A stretch of DNA of 33,693 nt from Victivallales bacterium (GTDB taxonomy: Bacteria > Verrucomicrobiota > Lentisphaeria > Oligosphaerales > Lenti-02): assembly GCA_003245525.1 (NCBI GenBank), contig QKCY01000355.1:1-33693 (forward strand). The letters run 5' to 3'. The notes under the pieces were generated by a model that did not search any database, was not told the origin of the DNA, and saw only the letters and a program-made list of their open reading frames with translations. Both the position numbers and the translations under genes were made by a program. Position 1 is the stretch's first letter; each line of letters begins with the position of its first letter. Shown one piece after another: positions 13,938 to 22,472 of this stretch.

Positions 13938-15797
13938 TCAGGAGAACTGCATGTCGCAGAGCTTGCGGTAGCGCCCCCCCTGGGCCAGCAGCTCGTCGTG
14001 CGTTCCCTGTTCGATGACCTTTCCCTTGTCCAGGACTAGGATCTGGTCGGCGTGCTTGATGGTGCTGAGGCGGTGAGCAATGGCGAAGACGGTGCGATCG
14101 GCCATGACGTGGTTGATGGCCTCCTGCACCAGCTGCTCGGTAGCCGTATCAAGGGCGCTGGTGGCCTCGTCGAGGATCAGGATCGGGGGATTCTTGAGGA
14201 TGGCGCGGGCAATGGCCACGCGCTGCCGCTGGCCGCCGCTCAGCCGGCAGCCCTTTTCGCCTACCACCCGGTCGTAGCCCTCCGCCTCCTCCATGATGAA
14301 CTGGTGGGCGTTGGCCTGCCGGGCGGCCTCGACCACTTCCTCGAACGACGCATCGGGGCGACCGTAGCGGATATTGTTGCCGATGGTGTCGTTGAAGAGG
14401 ATCGTCTCCTGGGTGACGATACCGATGAGTCGCCTCAGGGAGGTGGGATCGAGATCGCGCAGGTCGTGGCCGTCGAGCGCGACCCGTCCCTCGGTCGGAT
14501 CATAGAACCGCGCCACGAGGTTGGCGATGGTGCTCTTGCCGGACCCGGTCTCCCCAACGAAGGCGACAACCCGGCCCCGGGGCATCTCGAAGTCGATGTC
14601 GCTCAGCACCTGCAGACCCCCTTCTTCGTAGGCAAAGCCCACGTGGTCGAACCTGATCCGGTCGACGAAGCCGTCGAGCACCACGGGATTCGGGGGGACC
14701 GGCAGACAGGTATCGGTGTCGAGCAGTTCGAATACCCGATCCGTGGCCGCAGCGCAACGCTGGAGCTGAACGTTGATCTTGGCGAGCAGCTTGATGGGTT
14801 TGTAGGCCTGCATGGCGGCAAGCCCCACCGTGCCCAGAATCGCGAATTCCACATGCTTCATGTAGCACAGCACGATGAACACGCTCGCGATCGCGACCGC
14901 CACGAACTGCATCATAGGCGTCATCAGAATCTCCGCGCCCAACGCCCGGACCACGATCCGGAAGTAGGTCTCGTTCTCCTCGGCGAAACGGTCGGACTCG
15001 AACTTCTCCATATTGAAGGCCTTCACCACCCGGATGCCGGTAAAGGTCTCCTGCATCCGCGAGACGAGGATGGAGACGCCGTTGAGCGCCCGCTTGGCGT
15101 AGCGTTTCAGCACGCGGGCCAAGTAGACAATGGGCAGCACGCAGACGGGAAATGCCAGGAGAAGAAGGAGAAGGAGGCCGAGGAGACCATTCCGGGACGT
15201 GAGAACCAGTACCACGACAAGGGGGGCCAACACTTGGGTGGGGGCCTGGATCACGTCGGCGAACGTGTTCGCGATGACATGCTCGATGGTCGAGGTGTCA
15301 TAGGTGCAGCGGCTGATCAACTTGCCCACGTCCTGCTGGCCGTAGAAGGCCAGGGACTGCTCCTGAAGATGCCGGAACAACTGCGTGCGGATATCGGTCA
15401 CCACCCGCGAGCCTACCCAGCGGAGCATGTAGCGGTTGATGAACTGCCCGACCGACTGGAACATGAAAAAGGCCAGCATGAGCCCGACGATCAGCAACAC
15501 AAGCTGAACGCTTACTCCCCCGTCCGACTCGATCGGAACCCCGAGCCTATCCGCGAAATCCCGCAGAAATCCGAGACCGTCCCTGTCGGCTCCCGCCATC
15601 GGCGCCAGAACCTCCTGGGGCGTCTGCTTCCCTTGGAGAATCCGGAAGACCGAGGGCATGACGGCCAGCGCGCCAGCCACCGAGCCGCCGGCTACCACCC
15701 CGGCTACCACCCCGACCACCAGCCGCCAGAGATAGGGTTTGGCGAAGGTGCGGAACAGGCGTTGGTAGGTGGAGATGGTACTGGGTTCCTGGCTCAT
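13938..15797 (-). CDS. MsbA-like ABC exporter (lipid A flippase candidate)
   Basis: 619 residues. An N-terminal six-helix transmembrane domain (about 1-350) is fused to an ATPase domain. Motifs: Walker A GETGSGKST (415-423), Q-loop TQET, signature LSGGQRQRVAIA (519-530), Walker B and ALD motif ILILDEATSALD (539-550), and switch AHRLST. Order and length match MsbA-like half transporters acting as homodimers. The preceding genes in the run (LptD and a sugar aminotransferase) point to lipid A/LPS flipping across the inner membrane, but this half transporter could also export a lipid or peptide. It starts 3 bp after the DegT stop (TAG CCC ATG), so the two are co-transcribed. Confidence 0.85.
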   Translation of the reverse strand: MSQEPSTISTYQRLFRTFAKPYLWRLVVGVVAGVVAGGSVAGALAVMPSVFRILQGKQTPQEVLAPMAGADRDGLGFLRDFADRLGVPIESDGGVSVQLVLLIVGLMLAFFMFQSVGQFINRYMLRWVGSRVVTDIRTQLFRHLQEQSLAFYGQQDVGKLISRCTYDTSTIEHVIANTFADVIQAPTQVLAPLVVVLVLTSRNGLLGLLLLLLLAFPVCVLPIVYLARVLKRYAKRALNGVSILVSRMQETFTGIRVVKAFNMEKFESDRFAEENETYFRIVVRALGAEILMTPMMQFVAVAIASVFIVLCYMKHVEFAILGTVGLAAMQAYKPIKLLAKINVQLQRCAAATDRVFELLDTDTCLPVPPNPVVLDGFVDRIRFDHVGFAYEEGGLQVLSDIDFEMPRGRVVAFVGETGSGKSTIANLVARFYDPTEGRVALDGHDLRDLDPTSLRRLIGIVTQETILFNDTIGNNIRYGRPDASFEEVVEAARQANAHQFIMEEAEGYDRVVGEKGCRLSGGQRQRVAIARAILKNPPILILDEATSALDTATEQLVQEAINHVMADRTVFAIAHRLSTIKHADQILVLDKGKVIEQGTHDELLAQGGRYRKLCDMQFS

Positions 15798-15800
15798 GGG

Positions 15801-16931
15801 CTAGGCCTTGTTGGCGAGAAGGCGCACGATGCTGTCCACCACGTACTGCCGCTGCTCGGCGGCGAGTTCGGGGTAGATGGGCAGGGCGAGGGTCTCCTTG
15901 GCGGCCGCTTCGGAGACCGGGAAATCGCCCTCCCGGTAGCCGAGGGAGGCGAAGCATTCCTGGAGGTGCAGGGGCACCGGGTAGTAGACATTGCAGCCCA
16001 CCCCTGCTTCCTTCAGCCCGTCCCACACGGCCTGCCGCCGCCCGGCGGGCAAGCGGATGATGAACTGGTTGCGGACGTGGCTCGTGGTGTAGTCGGCCAC
16101 CAGCGGCAGGCCGACGAGGCCGGCGACCGGCGAGGCGGCGAAGAGCCGCTCGTAGTCGGCGGCGTTGGCCTGGCGGGCGGCGACCCAGTCGTCCAGATGG
16201 CGGAGCTTCACGTCGAGCACAGCCCCCTGGATGGCGTCGAGCCGGAAGTTGCCCCCCACATAGGCATGGTAGTAGTTGGGGAACATGCCATGGTTGCGGA
16301 ACATGGCCAGCCGCTCGGCCCGGTCGGCGTGCTTGCTCACCACCATGCCGGCATCGCCGAAACCGCCCAGGTTCTTGGTCGGGTAGAAACTCAGGCAACC
16401 GTAGTCGCCCAAGGAGCCCGCGCGGTGGCCCTTGTACTCCGCGCCAATGGCCTGCGCGGCATCCTCGATCACCACCAGACCATGCCGGGCGGCGATTTCG
16501 CCGATCGGGTCCATATCCGCCATCTGGCCGTAGAGATGGACGGGAATGATGGCCTTGGTACGGGAGGTGATCTTGGCCTCGACCAGGGCAGGATCGATGT
16601 TGTAGGTGCCCGGATCGATATCCACGAAGACCGCCTTGGCCCCGACCCGCCAGATGGCGCCGGCCGTGGCGAAGAAGGTGTAGGGAGTGGTGATGACCTC
16701 GTCGCCCGCGCCGATGCCCTCAGCCATCAGGACCATGAGCAGGGCGTCGGAGCCGGAGGATACGCCGCAGGCCACCGGCACGTCGCAGTAGGCGGCCATG
16801 TGCTCCTCGAAGGCCTGGACCTTCGGGCCGAGAATCATATGCTGGGAGTCGCAGACCTCGTCGATCACGGGACGGATCTCGTCGCGGATCGCCGCGTACT
16901 GGCTGTTCAGATCAAGAAGCGGTACCTGCAT
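15801..16931 (-). CDS. DegT/DnrJ/EryC1 sugar aminotransferase
   Basis: 376 residues. DegT-family hallmarks: N-terminal VPLLDLNSQYAAIRDEI, GVSSGSDALLM, IPVHLYGQMADMD, VVIEDAAQAIGAEY (Asp157, PLP partner), SFYPTKNLGGFGDAG (Lys186, Schiff base), and GGNFRLDAIQGAVL. These enzymes transfer an amino group to keto-sugar nucleotides such as 3-keto or 4-keto UDP-hexoses for amino sugars of LPS, capsule or glycans. The sequence has the WbpE/WlbE look (3-amino sugars), but the substrate cannot be set by eye. In this window it sits between LptD and the MsbA-like exporter, supporting a role in LPS or surface glycan synthesis. The 5' region to the LptD stop is 119 bp. Confidence 0.85.
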   Translation of the reverse strand: MQVPLLDLNSQYAAIRDEIRPVIDEVCDSQHMILGPKVQAFEEHMAAYCDVPVACGVSSGSDALLMVLMAEGIGAGDEVITTPYTFFATAGAIWRVGAKAVFVDIDPGTYNIDPALVEAKITSRTKAIIPVHLYGQMADMDPIGEIAARHGLVVIEDAAQAIGAEYKGHRAGSLGDYGCLSFYPTKNLGGFGDAGMVVSKHADRAERLAMFRNHGMFPNYYHAYVGGNFRLDAIQGAVLDVKLRHLDDWVAARQANAADYERLFAASPVAGLVGLPLVADYTTSHVRNQFIIRLPAGRRQAVWDGLKEAGVGCNVYYPVPLHLQECFASLGYREGDFPVSEAAAKETLALPIYPELAAEQRQYVVDSIVRLLANKA

Positions 16932-17050
16932 GGGGTTGTCCCTGCCTGTTTGTCGGACACTCCGAAAACTGGCGACCCGCGGGGGATACCGCGGATCGCT
17001 GATCGACCTGCTAATGGAGGAAGGGCCCGGCTGGGAGGAGGAACCGATCC

Positions 17051-19384
17051 CTAGATGCCTCCCTCGGCGCGCATACTGGGGAACGCCTTGAGGGAGAGCA
17101 TGACGGAGACGAAGAAGTCGCCGTTGTCCTGGCCGATGGCCACGGACCCCATCCAGCAGTGCAGGTCACGGATGATCTCCAGCGATTCCCGGGCCACCTC
17201 GCCGTCCACGAAGTCGTAGGCCAGCGTCAGACGTCCGGTGGTCTTGGCGTTGATGGGCAGCGTCAATTGGGCCTTCAGCCACTGGGACTCCTCGTAGGCC
17301 TGGGCGTAGAGGTTGTTCTCGCCGGTGAAGTCGAGGAGGGAACTGCCCATGGAATAGAGGGAACGGGGCACGTAGTCGTTGCGGAAGATGTAGGCCAGCG
17401 TGAAGCGGAGCCGCTCGTCCTTCCCGATCCCCATGCCCAGCTCGGCCCGGTTCAGTTCGCCCTCGTCCATGTCGAAGACGACCGTGTTCCAGAAATCGAG
17501 CCCCTCGCGGGGATGGATCTCGATGCGGTTGCCCAGATCGCCGAGGGTGCCGTGCTCGGCATCGGGCTCGGTGGCGGAGGCGGTGGCATCCGCGGAATAG
17601 TACTTCTGCTTCTTGAGATGGAAGTCGGCGTAGGTCTGCATCCGGGCGAAGGTGTAGATCTTGCCGTGCCGCCGGGTCTGCAGGCGCTGGTCGGCCCCGA
17701 CCCGCAGGAAGTTCATCTCCTGCAGGCGGTCGTTCTGGTCGAAGAAGTAGAGGTTGTCGCGATCCTCGGAGGGGTCGGAGACGTAGGTGTAGTTGGCGTA
17801 GGGCTGGATGACGTGGCGCAGGCCGTCGAGCCCGAGCGTGCCGTTCTTGTAGTCGTTCCAGGAACGGTAGAGCTTGGTGCTGACTTCCAGGCCGAGCTCG
17901 CCCGCCACGTTGGTGGTGCCGCTGCCGTCGCTGTCGTACTCGGACAGCGAAGGCTGGTAGGTGATCACGTTCGGATTGTCGTTGGCGATGAGCGTACGGA
18001 GCATGGCATCGGTCAGCCGGGCGTCGCTGGAGTCGGAGTACCAGACCAACTGGAGGCCGGCCCGGGGCACGAACTGGAACTCGCCCAGGGAGAAGGGCGC
18101 ATACAGGTTGTTCACCCAGTTCGCCCGCCAGCTCTCGTAGGATTCGGCATTCAGCACCGGCGGCAGGTCGAACTCGCGCCAGCTCATCTCGTAGTGGCCG
18201 AAGGTCAGATCGCTCTGCAGGTAGACCGGCAGGCCGAAGACCTGCTGGCGGGGGAAGAGGAAGTGGACTTCGGGCATCTGCTCGACGGCGGTGTAGAAGT
18301 CGTTGAGCCGGGGCCGGGCCGACACGGAGAGGTTGAAGGCGTTGGCGTTCCAGGTCCAGTCCAGATAGGAGTAGGGTTGCGGATTGGCGTCGTACTCCTG
18401 CTTGAACCAGTCCTCGAACATGTCGATGTCGCTCAGGAAGTTGACCTGGGCGCGGAGCACCGCGTCGGAACTCAGGTCCAGGCGCTCGTAGAGGCTCAGG
18501 CGGAACCGGGTGTCCTCGGCGGCAAAGCGCCGATTGTAGTCGCTGGAAGTCTCCGGGGTGTCCATGTCGTACATGCCGTAGACCAGGAAATCGGTCTCGG
18601 AGCGGGCCAGCTTCAGGCGGGTCTGGTTGCCCACGGCGATGCCGTTCTTGCTGCGCAGGTCGAGCATGAACTTGGTGCGGCCGTAGTCGCCGAGGCGATA
18701 GCTCCGGCTGAGCAGCAGGTAGGCGCCCCAGTCGCTCGAATAGCCGGGCTTGATCTCGATGTTCCCGCCGTCGGATTGGGTGTCGCCCAGCAGCAGCGGC
18801 CAGTAGAAGACCGGAACGCTGCCGACCCGCCAGACCGTGCTGTAGGCCCGGAACTTGCCGTTGGGGTAGTAGACGATGCGCTTGGCCGAGATGGAGTAGT
18901 GGGGATGCTCAAGGTCGCAGGTGGAAATCCGCGAGTTGGTGACCGCCGCGCGGCCGTCGGCCAGCCGCTCGCCGCCGTCGGCGTGCCCGTACCACACGCC
19001 CGCTTTCAGGTCGAAAACCCCGCTGGAGAAGGTGCGGGCCGCGAAATTGCCGGAGATCTCCTCGCCCTTCCAGACGCGGTCGCCGTCGGAGAAGACCACA
19101 CCGCCCCTGGCGGCCACGTCCTTGGTCTTCTGGTTCAGCCGGACCTCGTCGGCTTCGAGCTCCATGCCCTGGTAGGCGACCCGGACCTTCTTCGTGCCCG
19201 AACCATGGGCAACGGCCCACCCGGTCTCGGGACTGAACTCGATGTTGTCGGCCGACACATCCAGCGGCGTCTGGGGAACCGCCGGAGTCTGGCCCTCGTC
19301 CGCCCCCCGGCAGGGAGTCGTCGCGATGGTCCAAGTCAGACCGAGCAGAATCACGCCCAGGAATCGACTCATCACATTTGCCAT
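17051..19384 (-). CDS. lptD: LPS-assembly protein LptD (OstA-like)
   Basis: 777 residues with an N-terminal signal peptide (MSRFLGVILLGLTWTIA and on), then an OstA/LptA-type beta-jellyroll (about 38-170: TPLDVSADNIEFSPETGWAV, MELEADEVRLNQKTKDVAAR) and a long beta-barrel with many aromatic-ended strands (VPVFYWPLLLGD, GYSSDWGAYLLLSRSYRLGD, YGRTKFMLDLRSKNG). The jellyroll plus barrel, with YSISAKRIVYYPNGKFRAYS and a following barrel entry, is the LptD plan. LptD inserts LPS in the outer leaflet. No lptE is seen nearby. GAGGAG seven bases before ATG 19384 supports this start. It is longest of the leftward run LptD - DegT - MsbA-like - AICAR transformylase. Confidence 0.85.
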   Translation of the reverse strand: MANVMSRFLGVILLGLTWTIATTPCRGADEGQTPAVPQTPLDVSADNIEFSPETGWAVAHGSGTKKVRVAYQGMELEADEVRLNQKTKDVAARGGVVFSDGDRVWKGEEISGNFAARTFSSGVFDLKAGVWYGHADGGERLADGRAAVTNSRISTCDLEHPHYSISAKRIVYYPNGKFRAYSTVWRVGSVPVFYWPLLLGDTQSDGGNIEIKPGYSSDWGAYLLLSRSYRLGDYGRTKFMLDLRSKNGIAVGNQTRLKLARSETDFLVYGMYDMDTPETSSDYNRRFAAEDTRFRLSLYERLDLSSDAVLRAQVNFLSDIDMFEDWFKQEYDANPQPYSYLDWTWNANAFNLSVSARPRLNDFYTAVEQMPEVHFLFPRQQVFGLPVYLQSDLTFGHYEMSWREFDLPPVLNAESYESWRANWVNNLYAPFSLGEFQFVPRAGLQLVWYSDSSDARLTDAMLRTLIANDNPNVITYQPSLSEYDSDGSGTTNVAGELGLEVSTKLYRSWNDYKNGTLGLDGLRHVIQPYANYTYVSDPSEDRDNLYFFDQNDRLQEMNFLRVGADQRLQTRRHGKIYTFARMQTYADFHLKKQKYYSADATASATEPDAEHGTLGDLGNRIEIHPREGLDFWNTVVFDMDEGELNRAELGMGIGKDERLRFTLAYIFRNDYVPRSLYSMGSSLLDFTGENNLYAQAYEESQWLKAQLTLPINAKTTGRLTLAYDFVDGEVARESLEIIRDLHCWMGSVAIGQDNGDFFVSVMLSLKAFPSMRAEGGI

Positions 19385-19580
19385 GACTGAACTCCTCGGC
19401 CTTCAGCCTCTATCGGACAGAGGGTGGGGGGAATGGGACTGTGGGTTGCGGGCGTAACATACCCTTCGTGAATCGTTGTGCCAGCAACCCCTGCGAGGAG
19501 GCCTCCCGGGCAACGGCAGGTTGTGCCTGCACCCGGATTGCCGTATGGTACGGTAACCTTGGGATCACCAGATCACAATC

Positions 19581-20060
19581 ATGCCGGTACAGGTTCCTTT
19601 CAACATTGTCCTCGTCGCTCCCGAGATCCCTCAGAACACCGGGACCATCGGTCGTCTGTGCGTCTGCACCGACAGCCGGTTGCACCTGGTCAAGCCGCTC
19701 GGCTTCTCGCTGGACGAGTCGCGCATCCGCCGGGCCGGGCTCGACTACTGGCCCTACCTCGACGTGCAAGTGTACGAGGACTGGGAGGACTTCCTGGCCC
19801 GGAACCAGCCGCAGCACCTGGCCTTCCTCAGCACCAAGGCCAGTGTCTCGCTCTACGCCAAGCAGTTCCTGCCGGGCGACTGGCTGGTGTTCGGCAACGA
19901 GACGAGCGGCCTGCCCGCCAGCTTCTACGACCGCTACCGCGACGACCTCTTCCTGATTCCCATGCCGGGGCAGCACATGCGCAGCCACAATCTGGCGAAC
20001 GCGGCCTCCATCGCCCTCTACGAAGCCATGCGCCAGACCCTCTGGTCCGACCGCCGCTGA
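19581..20060 (+). CDS. trmL: tRNA (cytidine/uridine-34-2'-O)-methyltransferase TrmL
   Basis: 159 residues, the usual TrmL length. SPOUT (trefoil-knot) motifs: FNIVLVAPEIPQNTGTIGR (NTG motif 1), DWLVFGNETSGLP (motif 2 with GNET.GLP) and IPMPGQHMRSHNLANAASIAL (motif 3, knot). The enzyme methylates the ribose 2'-O of the wobble base of tRNA-Leu using S-adenosylmethionine. Family members work as dimers. Divergent from lptD; the shared 196-bp gap probably holds both promoters. Note that the typical RSLNLS is RSHNLANA here. Confidence 0.9.
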   Translation: MPVQVPFNIVLVAPEIPQNTGTIGRLCVCTDSRLHLVKPLGFSLDESRIRRAGLDYWPYLDVQVYEDWEDFLARNQPQHLAFLSTKASVSLYAKQFLPGDWLVFGNETSGLPASFYDRYRDDLFLIPMPGQHMRSHNLANAASIALYEAMRQTLWSDRR

Positions 20061-20258
20061 CCGCGGCCGGATTGGCCGTGCCGAACAGCCGGAGTGGGGG
20101 CGTATCGTCCAGACCCCTTCAGTACTCTGTGGATGGCGCCAACTCGGTGTCATACCAATTGGATATCATCCATGGGGTAATGGTTGGGTTTCCCCAAAAT
20201 CCTGGCCGCTGCCTTCCTCGGTGTCGGGGCTGGTACTGCTCGGGATCACGCATGGAGC

Positions 20259-20292
20259 GGCCGCGGCCCCGCGGCCACGGCGCGTAGCGCCG
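20259..20292. terminator. Two tandem GC-rich hairpins in the convergent gap (possible bidirectional terminator)
   Basis: GGCCGCGG/CCGCGGCC (20259-20276) and CGGCGC-GTA-GCGCCG (20278-20292) lie directly downstream of the leftward secreted-protein gene (stop at 20295) and face TrmL from the other side. There is no T-tract, so intrinsic termination is uncertain. The remainder of 20061-20258 shows nothing clear. Confidence 0.35.
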
Positions 20293-20294
20293 GG

Positions 20295-22454
20295 TCAGCG
20301 GCGGGGAGCCACGGGACGGACCACCGGCTCGCCGCGCCCGAGGCGGGACGGCGCGGGCCGGGCAGCCGGAGCGTCCGGAGCGGCCGCCTCGTCCGGGGCC
20401 CGTTCGGGGAGTTCGATGTGATGGCGCACCAGCTTCCCGTCGAACACGGCGAGGAACTGGGGATAGGTGGTGGCCTTGGTCCGGGCCGCAAGCAACAGCT
20501 CGTCGATCCGTTTCGACGCCGCCGACTGCGGGTCGCGGAGGCTGTCGAGGTGGAGATGCTTCATGGTCCGGGCCACCTCGCAGAGGCTCAGCAACTGGGC
20601 ATACTGGCATTGCAGATCAAACCCGACGCCCTGGACATGGTCGCGGAAGAAATCCAAGTGGCGCGTCGGCTCGGCCAGGTACATGGACTCGGGTGCGGTA
20701 ATCCGTCCCTGCAACTGGGCCAGCACGCTCGGGCGGACGTCCAGCATGATCTCCCGGGCCGCATCCTGGCGCCCGCCGTCGTGGATCAGCCGGGCCGCCA
20801 CCGCAATGAGACCGCTGCGGGTGGCCGCCGCCGTGGCCGAGGGCCGGCTGGGAACATCGCCGAAGGAGTCGGGGACGACCGGTTCGCGGACCTGCTCCGC
20901 CACCGCGGCCAGGGCAAACCGCTGGGCCTGCTGGATGTAGCGGTCGTCCCACTGGTAGGTGAAGCAGCGATCTGCCGCCCGCAGGAACCATTCGTCCTGG
21001 GAAAGCCCGTCCATCGGCCGCTTGGCAACGGTGGGCAACAGGGCCTCGAACCCCTCGACCGCCGCATCGCGGAAAACGGGCAGCTTGGTCTTTTCGTGGA
21101 GGGCCTGCAAGGCGCAGACGGCCAGGGCGCTGCCGGTCGGGTCCACCACATCGGTCAGGCTGCCACCAGGCCAGCGACGCTGCCCCACGAAGACCCCGCC
21201 CGGCTGGCGCTGGGCCAGGAGGAACCGGGCCAGTCCCCCGAGCGGAGCATCGTAGCGGGTGGCATCGCCGTGTTCCGCCAGAGTGCAGAGGGCCAGGGCG
21301 CAGAGGGCATTGGTGCTCAGCCGCACCGTGCGCCAGGCGGCCTGCACGTTGCTGGTGGCTTCGTCCTCCTCGTTCTCGTCCTGTTCGACCAGGCAGAAGG
21401 ACCGGCTGCCATCGCTCATGGGCTTGAGCCGCTTCACCAGCGCCTGGGCGAGCCGGTCGCCCGCCGCCAGAACTCCCTGCTTGTCTTCCATATAGTGGGC
21501 CGCCTGGGCCAGGGCCAGGGCCGTCAGGGCGGCGTCGAAGGTGCGGATTCTGCCGTTGGGCAGGCCGATCCACTCGGGAAAGGGGGCCGTCTCCCGGCCC
21601 TTCTCGTTGATCACTCCCGCCAGCCGCTGGGCAGTGGCCGCGATGATGCCCGCCAACTCATCGGGGGTGGCGTCGTCGTAGAGCCGGTGCCCCCGGTAGA
21701 GGGGCACGCAGTCGCGCCCGTTGTCGGTGAACCAGGCCTGGGTTTCGAACAGGCAGAGCTTCTGGGGCGTGGACAGCACGGAGATCAGGTTCCAGATCCG
21801 CAGCTCGGGCTTGCGCCCCTGCTCGACCAGCCACTGAGCGTAGGGATCGGCAACCAACCGGTTCTTGGGATCGGTCATGCCCAGCCCCAGCAGTTGGTCG
21901 GGCAGGATGGCGATCTGGCTGGAGGGGGAGAAGGCGATGCCGACCAGACTGGGCAGGGGCAGTGCATTCTCGCGCGCGAAGTAGCTGGAGGCGGCGAGGA
22001 CGGCTTCCTTGTCCTCCGCCCCGTCGCCCAAGGCGGGTTGCGGAATCATGAAGGTGTCCTGGACCACATCCACCTTGACCCAGCGCAGTTGCCCGCCGGG
22101 GAGGCGGTCGGCAGGAATCTTGTCCAGCGCGGCCCGGAGGGCGTTGACCGGACCGTCGCCGATGCCGAAGACCACGTTAGCGCTCTTGCTGCCGTCCGAC
22201 CAGGACAGGAAGACCGCGCGCATCGCTCCGCCGGTACTGGCGGCGCCCAGGGCGGATCTGCCGTTACGCAGCTCGGTCCAGGCCGCGCGGCAGAGGGCGG
22301 TGCCGTGGGGCAGGGCCAAGGGGATCGGGCGGGTCACCTCGTCGAACCACGGGCCCGCCGCAGGCGCGGGAGGCGGTTCCTCCTGCCCCAGGCAGGGCAT
22401 GATGGCCAGGACCAGAACCAGACCGTGGAACAGGCGGCGAATCGCGGCATGCAT
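20295..22454 (-). CDS. Secreted protein with helical-repeat (alpha/alpha-barrel-like) domain, unknown function
   Basis: 719 residues. Residues 1-23 form a signal peptide (MHAAIRRLFHGLVLVLAIMP). The region up to about 150 (ALCRAAWTELRNGRSALGAA and on) is mixed alpha/beta. From about residue 245 the chain is repeated helical hairpins (AALTALALAQAAHYMEDKQ, STNALCALALCTLAEHG, GSALAVCALQALHEKT), reminiscent of the six-hairpin or prenyltransferase-type alpha/alpha barrels found in terpene cyclases and some glycosidases. No catalytic DXDD-like motif is obvious, so I do not name a reaction. The C-terminus is Pro/Arg/Ala-rich. Gene starts 18 bp after the permease stop with a strong GGAGG site, so the two are probably co-transcribed. 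May be an envelope or substrate-binding partner of the permease. Confidence 0.6.
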   Translation of the reverse strand: MHAAIRRLFHGLVLVLAIMPCLGQEEPPPAPAAGPWFDEVTRPIPLALPHGTALCRAAWTELRNGRSALGAASTGGAMRAVFLSWSDGSKSANVVFGIGDGPVNALRAALDKIPADRLPGGQLRWVKVDVVQDTFMIPQPALGDGAEDKEAVLAASSYFARENALPLPSLVGIAFSPSSQIAILPDQLLGLGMTDPKNRLVADPYAQWLVEQGRKPELRIWNLISVLSTPQKLCLFETQAWFTDNGRDCVPLYRGHRLYDDATPDELAGIIAATAQRLAGVINEKGRETAPFPEWIGLPNGRIRTFDAALTALALAQAAHYMEDKQGVLAAGDRLAQALVKRLKPMSDGSRSFCLVEQDENEEDEATSNVQAAWRTVRLSTNALCALALCTLAEHGDATRYDAPLGGLARFLLAQRQPGGVFVGQRRWPGGSLTDVVDPTGSALAVCALQALHEKTKLPVFRDAAVEGFEALLPTVAKRPMDGLSQDEWFLRAADRCFTYQWDDRYIQQAQRFALAAVAEQVREPVVPDSFGDVPSRPSATAAATRSGLIAVAARLIHDGGRQDAAREIMLDVRPSVLAQLQGRITAPESMYLAEPTRHLDFFRDHVQGVGFDLQCQYAQLLSLCEVARTMKHLHLDSLRDPQSAASKRIDELLLAARTKATTYPQFLAVFDGKLVRHHIELPERAPDEAAAPDAPAARPAPSRLGRGEPVVRPVAPRR

Positions 22455-22472
22455 CGGGGACCTCCGGATTTT

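Noticed and set aside
14052-17054. 1000-residue open frame on the plus strand opposite the MsbA-like and DegT genes
   Set aside because: Antisense of two clearly motif-bearing genes; His/Asp/Gly-rich composition typical of shadows.
17159-19390. 743-residue open frame opposite lptD
   Set aside because: Shadow of lptD; no ribosome site and no domain.
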